Shown: one piece after another, positions 1 to 9,394 of the stretch
Numbering within the stretch: the stretch's first letter is position 1
Layout: each line of letters begins with the position of its first letter
Source of the DNA: an uncultured Saprospirales bacterium
GTDB taxonomy: Bacteria; Bacteroidota; Bacteroidia; Chitinophagales; CAJXBJ01
DNA length: 40,157 bases
Direction: 5' to 3'
Assembly: GCA_913050195.1 (NCBI GenBank)
Contig: CAJXBJ010000006.1
Coordinates: 1 to 40,157, forward strand
Position numbers and translations under genes: made by a program
Notes under the pieces: generated by a model
The model's database searches: none
What the model saw: only the letters and a program-made list of their open reading frames with translations
Told to the model about the DNA's origin: nothing

Positions 1-458
1 GCCCAATTACCTTCTATTAATATGGCCATATCCTCAGTTTCAAAAACCTCATAACCCTCTAATGTGTAATTTTCATGTATGTCCTCAACCTTATCTAATC
101 GTTTTTTAAACTTGACTAAATCTTTAATAGGAATTATGGCTGCACTATATTCATTTTGATTATTTTCTGCTTGATTAACAAAGGCGTAATAATATTCCAA
201 CATATTAAGACCCAAATCTTCTGGTTTCTCTGCTTTGTCAAACGCGCTAAAGGTTTTCAGCTCATTCATTTTATCCCAGTTAGTAAAAGCCTCCCACGCT
301 AGTTGATAAGAAATACTCTTCATGTCTAAAGACATAATCACACTAGAACTTGTTGGAATACTTTTTAAGGGATCAAAACCCTTTTCTTTCTCACAGCTTA
401 CTAACAGGCAAGAAACTATTACTGCACTCCAAAGCCTATACCACCTTCTTTTTAACAT
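1..458 (-). CDS. Putative lipoprotein, truncated at left window edge (N-terminal part only)
   Basis: My translation of the minus strand from ATG at 458 is open to base 1: MLKRRWYRLWSAVIVSCLLVSCEKEKGFDPLKSIPTSSSVIMSLDMKSISYQLAWEAFTNWDKMNELKTFSAFDKAEKPEDLGLNMLEYYYAF... Lipobox LLVSC. Overlaps the 3' end of the upstream gene by about 23 bp. Absent from the ORF track because it has no stop in the window. Confidence 0.75.
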   Translation of the reverse strand, partial: MLKRRWYRLWSAVIVSCLLVSCEKEKGFDPLKSIPTSSSVIMSLDMKSISYQLAWEAFTNWDKMNELKTFSAFDKAEKPEDLGLNMLEYYYAFVNQAENNQNEYSAAIIPIKDLVKFKKRLDKVEDIHENYTLEGYEVFETEDMAILIEGNW

Positions 459-1011
459 TGTATACAATTGATCTTAATATTGAGATTATCCATTCTTGTT
501 CTCTTTTAGATGAAAACTCCATAAATAGGTCCTCCATCTCATCTTGTTCGCTTTGCATATACATCACAGAGGGTCCTAAAGAATTCATTCTAAATTGAAC
601 AATATTTTCCAAAAGAATATCCTTTCTCTTGATTTTTTCACTTTTATTTTGAATCATGCTAAAATGAGTATTTGTGATTTCTAGACTATACAAGGTCTTA
701 AACGAGGCATATTCTCGATATACAGCATATATATAACCACCCCATAAAATCCATGGGAGAATATAGCCATACCATATATCCATTACGATAAGCCAATAGG
801 TTACGTAGACAAAAAGAATAAAAAAGGCTATTAAAAGAGCCATGACCACATAGTCATAAAAATTCATGGTTCTTGGCGGTAGATCAAAATGCAAGCCTGT
901 ATTACCTATACCTTTAAACGTGATTTTGCTTAGCTTAGGTTTTTGAACTAAGGCTTTTCGAAGATCGATTGGCTTAAATTCAAATTTCTTTGGTTGAAAC
1001 TTCTCACTCAT
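436..1011 (-). CDS. Hypothetical membrane protein (two predicted TM segments), distal gene of the bat cluster
   Basis: ORF 436..1044; start at 1011 (MSEKFQPKK...) chosen because it overlaps the batE stop as TAATG. Hydrophobic stretches YDYVVMALLIAFFILFVYVTYWLIV and GYILPWILWGGYIYAV. Confidence 0.65.
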   Translation of the reverse strand: MSEKFQPKKFEFKPIDLRKALVQKPKLSKITFKGIGNTGLHFDLPPRTMNFYDYVVMALLIAFFILFVYVTYWLIVMDIWYGYILPWILWGGYIYAVYREYASFKTLYSLEITNTHFSMIQNKSEKIKRKDILLENIVQFRMNSLGPSVMYMQSEQDEMEDLFMEFSSKREQEWIISILRSIVYNVKKKVV

Positions 1012-1763
1012 TAGATGACTTCTATACTTGATGCTGGGATCCACCCACGTTTTCCGTCGGCAATTCTAATTTCACACCATTCATCAAGAACATCTAATAT
1101 ACTCACTTTTGTGCCTTCATGTAACATAAATGCATCCTTACTTGACTCACTAGGGGCAAATTTAATGTATTCATTTTCTGACATAACAATAGCACTATCA
1201 ACACGCTGTTCTGATTCTAATTGTTTATTCGCTAATAAAATAAAGAAAAGGCTCATGAAAAATAAAAGAACAGACAATGATAAAGTAAGCTTCTTAACGC
1301 CCTTTTCTCTTGTAGCATAAAACAATGCAAATAATATGCATGACATAAAAAACAGAAGGCTAAACACTATAGCCCAACTATCTGAATGAAATGTGGCGGC
1401 TGCTTTTTTCCAAAAACGACTTAAGAAAAATTCTGGTATAGCTTCAATTTTATCTACCGTCTTGGCTTTTGAAAGCGCCAAATTGTATTCTATATCTTTA
1501 TTGCCAGGAGATAGCCTAAGCCCTCTTTCAAAATGCAAGATTGCCTCTCCAAGCTGATTTGTTTTATAATATGCATTTGCAATATTATAATACAACTGCC
1601 AAGAGCGATAATCTAGCATTAATAAACTATCATAAGCTTCTATTGCCTTTCCATATTCCTGAGCCTCAAAGTATTTATTTCCCTTTTGAAAGGCATTATT
1701 AGCATCAATAGCCATCATACTTTGCCAAATAAAAACACTTAGTATGCCTATTATGATTCTCAT
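1011..1763 (-). CDS. batE: BatE-like TPR protein with C-terminal SH3-like domain
   Basis: Signal peptide, TPR-like repeats (NKYFEAQEYGKAIEAYDSLL..., AYYKTNQLGEAILHFERGL), TM segments, C-terminal bacterial SH3 (VSILDVLDEWCEIRIADGKRGWIPASSIEVI). Position next to batD. Confidence 0.85.
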   Translation of the reverse strand: MRIIIGILSVFIWQSMMAIDANNAFQKGNKYFEAQEYGKAIEAYDSLLMLDYRSWQLYYNIANAYYKTNQLGEAILHFERGLRLSPGNKDIEYNLALSKAKTVDKIEAIPEFFLSRFWKKAAATFHSDSWAIVFSLLFFMSCILFALFYATREKGVKKLTLSLSVLLFFMSLFFILLANKQLESEQRVDSAIVMSENEYIKFAPSESSKDAFMLHEGTKVSILDVLDEWCEIRIADGKRGWIPASSIEVI

Positions 1764-3580
1764 ATTTCTTTCTCCATTTGATTTATGAGCTCAACGCCTT
1801 TTAAATAATCTTTTTGCATACTAGATACATCTAAGTTTGGTGAGAAACGAGCGATCTGACATGCTTCTACTAAGCTTAAAAAACCTTCCGAAATACTCTC
1901 ATTAGAGGTTTGTTCTTTTATTGTCTTTTCAATCTGTTCTGTAGAAAGTTCTGATTGCTTTAAACCCATTTTATCCTTTACATAACCACTAAGACCTGCT
2001 GATAAGGAGTTATAAAAAGCTGACGTATCATTAGACTCCATATATGCTTTCGCCTCTTTCAAATGTTTCAATGCTACTGAACCTGCTTTTTTCCTTCTCA
2101 AAAGAGCAACATTAGACAACATGTTTTGTAAATGCTGTACCCATATAATGGCGGCTATCAATAGGGCTATTGAACCAACCCATAAGAGATGAAATAACCA
2201 AGATCCATAATATGCCTCTTGCGCTAACTCTGGCACCCCATCACTCTTAATATATAATATATCCTTGCCTAGTAAATTGACTTCATCTTTTGAGCTATAA
2301 GCGTAAGTTGTATTATTAGTTGATTGTTTTTCCTCTCCTTCTACATCAAGTGTATAGGTGGGTGTTTTTAATGTTTTATAAGCCTTTTTTTTGGGGTCAA
2401 AATAAACAAACTCTAAAGGCTCTATTTTGTACTTTCCTGCATATCTGGGTATTAACAAATATTCATAGCTTTTAGTCCCAATGTTTCGCGAACCTGATAT
2501 TTTTATACTCTCCTTTGTTTTTGGGTCATATGCTTCAATGTCTTGAGGAACTTCTAGTTCTGGAACTTCCACCAAAGGCAAATTACCACTTCCATTAAGT
2601 TTTACTGTTAAGCTAACAGAGCTATTTGTCTTTGCCTGTTCTGTACTAAGATTAGATTTAAGCGTAAATTGACCAACTGCCCCTTTAAAATTAGCTGGCT
2701 GGCCTTCTTTTGGCAATGGATTAACTTTGATTCTTGCGCTATTGCTTTCTACATTATGTTTGACATTTCTATAATTGTTAAAGAAGCCCCACCCTCCTCT
2801 TTGCTGTATTTGGGCATTTAACTTTAAACCTAACGCATCTACTTCTAAATCGCCTGACTTTTGCGGCGTTAACAACACTTTCTTTATAAGGGCTGCATTA
2901 TATGTTTCACCCTTATAGTTTTCTCTTTTTACATTGTTTTCTGGAACCTTAATGTCTTGAGACCAAAAGCCTTTAAACTTTGGAGAGAGGCTAAAATCTT
3001 CTATTTGTATATTATGGTTAAAATATATTTTATACGTGGCTAAAAACTGCTCCCCCAAATACATTTTTCTTCTAGTTACATTTAATACTAAATGTATCTC
3101 TTTTGATAAATCTACTTGTTGACTTTGTTGCTGATTTCTGTTTTGATTAAAAAACGGGTCGCTAGAAAATGGATTGCGACTTTTTCTTTGATTGCTCTTT
3201 TTAGCCGCAGCCACATCTTCTTTTTGCACTTGTATTGTTAACTCATTAGACATTAACGGGCGGCCATTACAATGTATTTTCGCCTTACCTATTTTTAACT
3301 TTCCAAGCTTTCTTGGTCGAAGTGTATAAGAATAGGTTAATGATTGAGATATAGAACCATTCACCATAGACATCGATGATGACTGATTCGGCCCACTAAC
3401 TATTTGAAAGTTTTTTAGGTCTGGTGCTTTAAATGAAGATCCTGTGCCATTTAGCTCAAAGCTCAAATTAAAGCTTTGATTAATACCAATCTTTGGTGTA
3501 CTAACTTTGGCCACGAACTCCTGAGCATGCACTAAAAACAAGCTAAAGTAAAAGGTTATTATGACCGCTAATCTCTTCAT
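1760..3580 (-). CDS. batD: BatD / BatD-like oxygen-tolerance family membrane protein
   Basis: ORF 1760..3586; signal peptide MKRLAVIITFYFSLFLVHAQ, beta-rich BatD pattern (APDLKNFQIVSGPNQSSSMSMVNGSISQSLTYSYTLRPRKLGKLKIGKAKI...), C-terminal TM. Start at 3580 overlaps the batC stop (TAATG); 3586 is an alternative. Confidence 0.9.
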   Translation of the reverse strand: MKRLAVIITFYFSLFLVHAQEFVAKVSTPKIGINQSFNLSFELNGTGSSFKAPDLKNFQIVSGPNQSSSMSMVNGSISQSLTYSYTLRPRKLGKLKIGKAKIHCNGRPLMSNELTIQVQKEDVAAAKKSNQRKSRNPFSSDPFFNQNRNQQQSQQVDLSKEIHLVLNVTRRKMYLGEQFLATYKIYFNHNIQIEDFSLSPKFKGFWSQDIKVPENNVKRENYKGETYNAALIKKVLLTPQKSGDLEVDALGLKLNAQIQQRGGWGFFNNYRNVKHNVESNSARIKVNPLPKEGQPANFKGAVGQFTLKSNLSTEQAKTNSSVSLTVKLNGSGNLPLVEVPELEVPQDIEAYDPKTKESIKISGSRNIGTKSYEYLLIPRYAGKYKIEPLEFVYFDPKKKAYKTLKTPTYTLDVEGEEKQSTNNTTYAYSSKDEVNLLGKDILYIKSDGVPELAQEAYYGSWLFHLLWVGSIALLIAAIIWVQHLQNMLSNVALLRRKKAGSVALKHLKEAKAYMESNDTSAFYNSLSAGLSGYVKDKMGLKQSELSTEQIEKTIKEQTSNESISEGFLSLVEACQIARFSPNLDVSSMQKDYLKGVELINQMEKEI

Positions 3581-4449
3581 TACCAATCCTTTTCTATAAT
3601 TACTCGACCTCCCTTAACTTTTTGATCCTTTCGATCCTCTTGAAGCTCTTCTTCTTTATTTTCAAGTGCCTTCAAAAGACGTTCTGCTTCTTCTTTGCTT
3701 ATTTCATCTTTTTTCTCTTCTTGCCCTTTTTCCTCCTCTTTCTCTTGCTTATTATCCTTTTCTTGATTTTCGCCCTTTTGTTCTTTGTCTTTATCCTTGT
3801 TTTGCTCTTGCTCTTTGTCTTTGTTTTGATCCTGTTTTTGATCTTCCTTCTCTTCTTTGTTTTGATCTTGGTCTTGTTGCTCCTGCTGTTGTTGCTGTTG
3901 CTGCTTTTGCTTAAGGTTTCGAGCAAATTCTAGGTTGAACCTAGCATTGGCATCTTTTGGATTCATTCTTAAAGCCTGCTTGTACGACTCTATACTTTCA
4001 TCAATCTTATCTTTGTTTTCCTGAGGATCTTGAGCAAACTCTTGTAAGTGAGCGTTTCCTATGTTAAAATGGGCATAACCTTTTATTGTAGGTGGAGTCT
4101 TTGGATCTTCAATAATGCTCTCGAATTTTTGCCTCGCATCATCATAACGCCCCTGTTTAAAAAGAGCATCCCCTAAATTAAATTCCGCTTCTAGATATTT
4201 CTCATCTTTTGTTTTTATAGCCTTTTTATAGCGCACCTCTGCTTCTGTAAAAGACTTTTGAGCCGCAGCCATTTTAGATTGTGCTTGTTGAACCCTTGTG
4301 CTATCCTGACCCAATTCTTGAGCTTCTTGCATTAACTCCATACCCTCTTTATAAGCCTGATTTCCCTGCAATGCATGCTTTTCTTGAGTCTGCCCATAAA
4401 TCAGGCTGAATGTCGCTATTAGTACTATTGTGATTATTTGTCTACACAT
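3580..4449 (-). CDS. batC: BatC-like TPR protein with long Q/K/E/D-rich low-complexity C-terminus
   Basis: ORF 3580..4527; start 4449 (MCRQIITIVLIATFSLIYG signal peptide) preferred. TPR-like segments (FNLGDALFKQGRYDDARQKFESII, AHFNIGNAHLQ, ESYKQALRMNPKDANARFNLEFA), then charged/Gln-rich tail. Confidence 0.85.
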   Translation of the reverse strand: MCRQIITIVLIATFSLIYGQTQEKHALQGNQAYKEGMELMQEAQELGQDSTRVQQAQSKMAAAQKSFTEAEVRYKKAIKTKDEKYLEAEFNLGDALFKQGRYDDARQKFESIIEDPKTPPTIKGYAHFNIGNAHLQEFAQDPQENKDKIDESIESYKQALRMNPKDANARFNLEFARNLKQKQQQQQQQEQQDQDQNKEEKEDQKQDQNKDKEQEQNKDKDKEQKGENQEKDNKQEKEEEKGQEEKKDEISKEEAERLLKALENKEEELQEDRKDQKVKGGRVIIEKDW

Positions 4450-5473
4450 CAAAGACTTTCCATTTACGTATCCAATTAGATTTAGTATTGGGCAAAATAA
4501 TTTCGATGCACAAAAATAACAGTGCAAATCCTAAAAACCATTGATATTGATCTTCATAATCTGAATAACGTTTAGATTCAAACTTTGTTTTTTCTAAGCC
4601 ACTAATTTCCTCTATAAAGAAGTCAACTGCACTTTGCACACTGACAAGATGAGCAAAACTTCCTCCTCCTGCTTGAGCTATTTTCTGCAACATTTCTGCG
4701 TCAAGTTTTGTTATTACTACATTACCATCCCTATCCTTTTTAAAATCACTGCTTCCTCTTTTTCTAGGTATCGGTCCACCTTCAGGCATGCCAACCCCCA
4801 AACAATGAACTTGAATACCTTTTTTATAAACTGCTGACACTGCTTCTATAGCGCCTTCTTCATGGTTTTCACCATCAGATATAATGTAAAGTACTCGCTC
4901 TTTTGTTTCGCTGTGACTTAAATATTTTTCCGCCATGTTCACGGCACCCGCAATGTCTGTGCCCTGAGAGGGTACAATATTGGTATTTATATTATTAAGA
5001 AACATCTTAGCGGCTGCATAATCTGAAGTTATTGCCATTTGTGCATAGGCCTGGCCAGCATAGACGATAATACCCAAGCGGTCTCCTTTTAAGTTATCAA
5101 TTAACTTAGAGGCAAAAAGCTTGGCTCTTTCAAGTCGATTTGGTGTTATATCTTCTGCTAACATGCTTTTGGACACATCTAGTGCCAGAACCAAATCTAC
5201 CCCCTTACGCTCTATAGTTTCAAGTTTTGAACCTAGCTGAGGCTTTGCTACTGCTATAATTAAAAAAAGAAACACAAACAGGTAAAGGATAAATCGAATA
5301 TTCCTTTTTCGAGTTGAGTTTTCTGGTGCTAAGGCTGCTATTAAATCCGGGTTTCCAATTTTTTTAATACGCCTTTTCGTTTGGCTTAAATAAATAAAAT
5401 ATGCCAATACCAATAACGGCAATACTACTAAGAGCCAAAGAAGGTTAATATGTTCAAATTGAAAAGACTCCAT
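4442..5473 (-). CDS. batB: BatB, VWA-domain membrane protein
   Basis: Two N-terminal TM segments, VWA with MIDAS DVSKS (DLVLALDVSKSMLAEDITPNRLERAK), IISDGENHEEGA, C-terminal TM. Confidence 0.92.
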   Translation of the reverse strand: MESFQFEHINLLWLLVVLPLLVLAYFIYLSQTKRRIKKIGNPDLIAALAPENSTRKRNIRFILYLFVFLFLIIAVAKPQLGSKLETIERKGVDLVLALDVSKSMLAEDITPNRLERAKLFASKLIDNLKGDRLGIIVYAGQAYAQMAITSDYAAAKMFLNNINTNIVPSQGTDIAGAVNMAEKYLSHSETKERVLYIISDGENHEEGAIEAVSAVYKKGIQVHCLGVGMPEGGPIPRKRGSSDFKKDRDGNVVITKLDAEMLQKIAQAGGGSFAHLVSVQSAVDFFIEEISGLEKTKFESKRYSDYEDQYQWFLGFALLFLCIEIILPNTKSNWIRKWKVFDV

Positions 5474-5474
5474 A

Positions 5475-6479
5475 TTAGGCTATTCTACTTTTAAAGTAAG
5501 TTAAACGCAAAAGATACTCCAAGCTCAACAACACAAAACCAATTAACAAATATTGGTAAAACAGCTCTTCATAACGTTGATAGGCTATAGACTCTAACTC
5601 CGTTTTTTCCATTTCATCAATTTCCTTATATATGCTTTTTAAAGCCTTTTTAGAATCTGCTCTAAAATATTTCCCTCCAGTAGTTTCAGCAACTTGACTG
5701 AGAACTTCTTCATCAATATTTACCTCTATATTTTTGTATTGCTTACCAAATGGTGTATCAAAAGGATAGGGTGCTTTACCATACGTCCCAACCCCTATAG
5801 TATAAACCCTTATTTTAAATTGCTTTGCTATTTCCGCTGCTGTTTGTGGATCTATAAAACCACTATTATTTACACCATCGGTCAATAGAATAACAACCTT
5901 GCTTTCTGCCTTGCTCTCCTTGAGTCTATTAACGGATGTTGCTAAACCAACACCAATAGCAGTGCTTTGATCTTCTATCATTCCAATATTAACATCTTGC
6001 AATAAGTTTTTAGCAATGGAATGATCTAAAGTCAAAGGACATTGTGTGAAGCTCTCTCCTGAATAAACGACTAAACCAATACGATCTGCAGGACGACTTT
6101 TGATAAAGTTCAAGGCTACTTCTTTTGATGCCTCCATACGGTTTGGCTTAAAGTCTTCTGCTTTCATACTACCTGAAATATCCATTGCTAGGACTATATC
6201 AATACCTTCATCTCCAAATGTTCGCTCACTTAGCTCATGAGTTCGTGGCCTAGCCATCGCAAATACCAAAAAACCAAATGCCACTATTTTCAACAAAACC
6301 AATATTTTCTGTAAATGATTTTTCCAGCTTTGATGCTTTTTAAACAAACTAGCTGAAGGCAAACGGAAACGCACTTCTTGATGCCTTCCTTTATAATAGT
6401 ACCACAACGCATAAAGTGGAATTAAAGCGTATAACCATAGAAATTGTGGGTGTGCAAATTCTATACTATGCATTGACAT
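5475..6479 (-). CDS. batA: BatA, VWA-domain membrane protein
   Basis: VWA with MIDAS DISGS (DIVLAMDISGSMKAEDFKPNRMEASKEV), LLTDGVNNSG, N- and C-terminal TMs. Paralog of the adjacent batB. Confidence 0.93.
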   Translation of the reverse strand: MSMHSIEFAHPQFLWLYALIPLYALWYYYKGRHQEVRFRLPSASLFKKHQSWKNHLQKILVLLKIVAFGFLVFAMARPRTHELSERTFGDEGIDIVLAMDISGSMKAEDFKPNRMEASKEVALNFIKSRPADRIGLVVYSGESFTQCPLTLDHSIAKNLLQDVNIGMIEDQSTAIGVGLATSVNRLKESKAESKVVILLTDGVNNSGFIDPQTAAEIAKQFKIRVYTIGVGTYGKAPYPFDTPFGKQYKNIEVNIDEEVLSQVAETTGGKYFRADSKKALKSIYKEIDEMEKTELESIAYQRYEELFYQYLLIGFVLLSLEYLLRLTYFKSRIA

Positions 6480-7404
6480 CCTCTTTTATATTTTCTAATG
6501 ACGGCAATTCTTCTTTTAAACGGGTAGCCTCTATAAAATTATTAGCAACATGCCATGCCTTTTCTGCTGATTCTATGCTTTGTTTTACTTTCGCAAACTT
6601 TACTAAATCACTATCAGACAATAATTCAATTAAATATTCTTTTTGACCCGAATCTAAAGCAATATTTTCTAAGGCTTCTTTAATAGAGTCAGTAGTAGAC
6701 TCTAATGCTAGAAATCCATAGCGCTTTTCTAAATAAGCTCTTAAGATAATGGACAATTCAAAATAGTATGGTTTCTGCTCCCACTGCTTCCAGGCCTCTT
6801 CTTCGTGTAATATGTTGAGCGCTTCTAATGCACGAATATCATACGGTGTTTGATTTTCTATATCCTCTGAAACCTTTTGAGGTTTTCTATAATATTTAAC
6901 ATAAATAAAAATAAGGCCTGCTATCAAAAGCAGAATTAAAAAACCAATTATAATTTCTTGGATATAGTAATATTTGACATCTAGAGGCCTTCGAATATCA
7001 TAAGGCATACTTGTACTATCAATAGCCACTGTATTATAAATAACAGATAGAGCTGCCGTATATAGGGAGTCTGTTTTATTTTCTTGATTTATTGCCATTG
7101 CCTGTGGCGGTATTCTGTAATATCCCGAGTCAAATTGGGTTAACAAAAATGATTGCAAAATGACCCACTGACCAGCTGTATCAATAGTATCTAAAGGCGT
7201 TCTTCTTAATATTTCTAAGGGTCCTACACTATCTTCATAAATGGGCCATGAAAAGTTAGTATTAGATGGCATAACTGCCTGTAAATCCAATTGAATTGGC
7301 TCCCCAATAAGACCTGCATTGGTATCAACACGCATTTGAAAATTATATTGACCAAATAATGCAAACAGCTGTACGCCAAATATGATTAATAAATACTTCC
7401 TCAT
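6466..7404 (-). CDS. BatA-upstream membrane protein, DUF4381-like
   Basis: Signal peptide, one central TM (YYYIQEIIIGFLILLLIAGLIFIYVKYYRK), C-terminal region with WKQWEQKPYYFELSIILRAYLEKRYGF typical of the gene between DUF58 and batA. Overlaps batA by 14 bp. Confidence 0.75.
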   Translation of the reverse strand: MRKYLLIIFGVQLFALFGQYNFQMRVDTNAGLIGEPIQLDLQAVMPSNTNFSWPIYEDSVGPLEILRRTPLDTIDTAGQWVILQSFLLTQFDSGYYRIPPQAMAINQENKTDSLYTAALSVIYNTVAIDSTSMPYDIRRPLDVKYYYIQEIIIGFLILLLIAGLIFIYVKYYRKPQKVSEDIENQTPYDIRALEALNILHEEEAWKQWEQKPYYFELSIILRAYLEKRYGFLALESTTDSIKEALENIALDSGQKEYLIELLSDSDLVKFAKVKQSIESAEKAWHVANNFIEATRLKEELPSLENIKEDVNA

Positions 7405-8267
7405 CCTCTCTGCTTAAAATATGCTAGCAAAGCCTTTACGTAAGACTCGTCTGTTTGTATCTTGATTTTACCTGTACCACTTTTATTACAAGCCAATTCA
7501 AAATAGCTTTCCTGAGCATCATATTGCCCTTTATATAATGTCTGCATCTCTTTTGAATTGGTATCAACCCATGTTTGCTCTTTAGTTTCTGGGTCTAGAA
7601 ATTTAGCCCATCCAATATCTGGCAAAACTCGATCATGAAAGTCATTAATTTTAATCGCTGTTAAATCATGTCTTCTACCCGCAACACTTAATGCTTTTTG
7701 GTACGTTTCATCCATAAAGTCGGAAATAACAAAACCAATTGCTTTTTTCTTAAGCATATTGCTCATATAGCTCAATGCCTCTGCAATATTTGTTCCTGTA
7801 GAAGTTGCTTTAAAATCAATAAGCTCTCTTATAATCCTAAGAATATGTTTTTTGCCTTTTTGTGGTGGGATGTATTTTTCGACCTTATCACTAAAAAAAA
7901 GGACACCTACTTTATCATTGTTTTTTATAGCAGAAAAAGCAAGAACTGCACAAATCTCTGTAATCATCTGACTTTTTGTTTGCGTCCTTGTGCCAAAACT
8001 TTCTGAAGCACTCACATCAACTAAAAGCACCATAGTTAGTTCTCTCTCCTCTTCAAACACTTTAACATAAGGCGTATTAAAGCGAGCACTTACGTTCCAA
8101 TCGATACCTCTTACATCATCTCCAAATGCATATTCTCTTACTTCACTAAAGGACATCCCTCTTCCTTTAAAGGAAGAATGATATTCTCCAGAAAAGATGT
8201 GATCAGACAAACGCCTTGTCTTAATCTCAATAGCTCTTACTTTCTTGAGTATTTCTTTAGTGTCCAT
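7401..8267 (-). CDS. DUF58 domain protein (VWA-like)
   Basis: HIFSGEYHSSFKGRGMSFSEVREYAFGDDVRGIDWNVSARFNTPYVKVFEEERELTMVLLVDVSAS is the classic DUF58 signature; immediately downstream of moxR. Confidence 0.93.
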   Translation of the reverse strand: MDTKEILKKVRAIEIKTRRLSDHIFSGEYHSSFKGRGMSFSEVREYAFGDDVRGIDWNVSARFNTPYVKVFEEERELTMVLLVDVSASESFGTRTQTKSQMITEICAVLAFSAIKNNDKVGVLFFSDKVEKYIPPQKGKKHILRIIRELIDFKATSTGTNIAEALSYMSNMLKKKAIGFVISDFMDETYQKALSVAGRRHDLTAIKINDFHDRVLPDIGWAKFLDPETKEQTWVDTNSKEMQTLYKGQYDAQESYFELACNKSGTGKIKIQTDESYVKALLAYFKQRG

Positions 8268-8272
8268 CTAGT

Positions 8273-9283
8273 CTAAGGAACCTCTACTGCATTTAATACT
8301 GAGGTAATTATATCTTCTACTTTCACGTTTTCTGCTTCTGCTTCATAAGTCAAACCTATTCGATGCCTTAGAATATCCATGCAAACAGCACGCACGTCCT
8401 CAGGTATGACATAACCTCTACGACGAATAAAGGCATATGCTTTTGCTGCTTTTGCCAAATTAATACTCCCTCTTGGCGAAGCTCCAAAACCAATGAGTGG
8501 CTCAAGGTCTGAAAGATTATATTTTGATGGATAGCGGGTTGCTCCAACAATATCAACAATGTATTGCTCTATTTTCTCATCCATATAAACTTCCTTAACA
8601 ACCTCTCTCGCTCTTAATATTTGTGCTTTATCAACTACTGCGTTTATAGCAACGGCTTCCTTTTTAAGGTTTTGACGAATAATTTTTTTCTCATCTTCGA
8701 GTTCAGGGTAATCAATGACTACTTTTAACATAAACCTATCGACCTGCGCTTCTGGTAATGGATACGTTCCTTCTTGCTCAATGGGGTTCTGCGTAGCAAG
8801 CACTAAAAATGGCTCTTCTAAAGAAAAGGTGTTTTCGCCAATTGTGATTTGACGCTCTTGCATAGCCTCAAGCAATGCGCTTTGAACTTTTGCTGGTGCA
8901 CGATTTATTTCATCAGCTAAAATGAAGTTTGCAAAAATAGGTCCCTTTTTAACCGCAAATTCATTCTTCTGCATATTATAAATCATCGTTCCTATCACAT
9001 CTGCTGGAAGCAAGTCCGGTGTAAATTGAATTCGACTGAAATCTGCATTTACTGCAGTAGATAGAGTATTAATTGCCAAAGTTTTAGCGAGGCCAGGAAC
9101 ACCCTCTAGAAGAACGTGTCCTTCTCCTAACAGGCCTATTAGAAGACGTTCTATCATGTATTTTTGTCCAACAATTTTTTTATTTATCTCTGATGTTAAG
9201 GCATCTACAAAAGCACTTTCTTTGTGAATCAAGTCATTAATGACCTTTATATCTAAAGCACCTGAGGCTGTACTTGTTTCCAT
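8273..9283 (-). CDS. moxR: MoxR-family AAA+ ATPase
   Basis: GEGHVLLEGVPGLAKTLAI (Walker A variant), FILADEINRAPAKVQSALLEAMQERQITIG (Walker B), FLVLATQNPIEQEGTYPLPEAQVDRF. Confidence 0.95.
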   Translation of the reverse strand: METSTASGALDIKVINDLIHKESAFVDALTSEINKKIVGQKYMIERLLIGLLGEGHVLLEGVPGLAKTLAINTLSTAVNADFSRIQFTPDLLPADVIGTMIYNMQKNEFAVKKGPIFANFILADEINRAPAKVQSALLEAMQERQITIGENTFSLEEPFLVLATQNPIEQEGTYPLPEAQVDRFMLKVVIDYPELEDEKKIIRQNLKKEAVAINAVVDKAQILRAREVVKEVYMDEKIEQYIVDIVGATRYPSKYNLSDLEPLIGFGASPRGSINLAKAAKAYAFIRRRGYVIPEDVRAVCMDILRHRIGLTYEAEAENVKVEDIITSVLNAVEVP

Positions 9284-9394
9284 AGTCTTTTTTAAATTTT
9301 AAATTTAAGGCTCATAAAAATAAGACGCTTACAAAAAAAATGCAATGTCTTTTATGTGTAAATGCATCCATTTAACACTAATTAACGCTTAAAA

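Noticed and set aside
3622-3933. Overlapping ORFs 3622..3933 (+), 3666..3914 (+) and 3699..3926 (-) giving Leu/Phe-, Leu/Ala- or Lys/Arg-rich peptides
   Set aside because: Alternative-frame shadows of the low-complexity Q/K/E/D region of batC; composition is dictated by that repeat and there is no independent start context.
4450-4527. BatC ORF start at 4527 with Cys-rich N-terminus (MHCYFCASKLFCP)
   Set aside because: Overlaps batB in another frame; start at 4449 yields a proper signal peptide.
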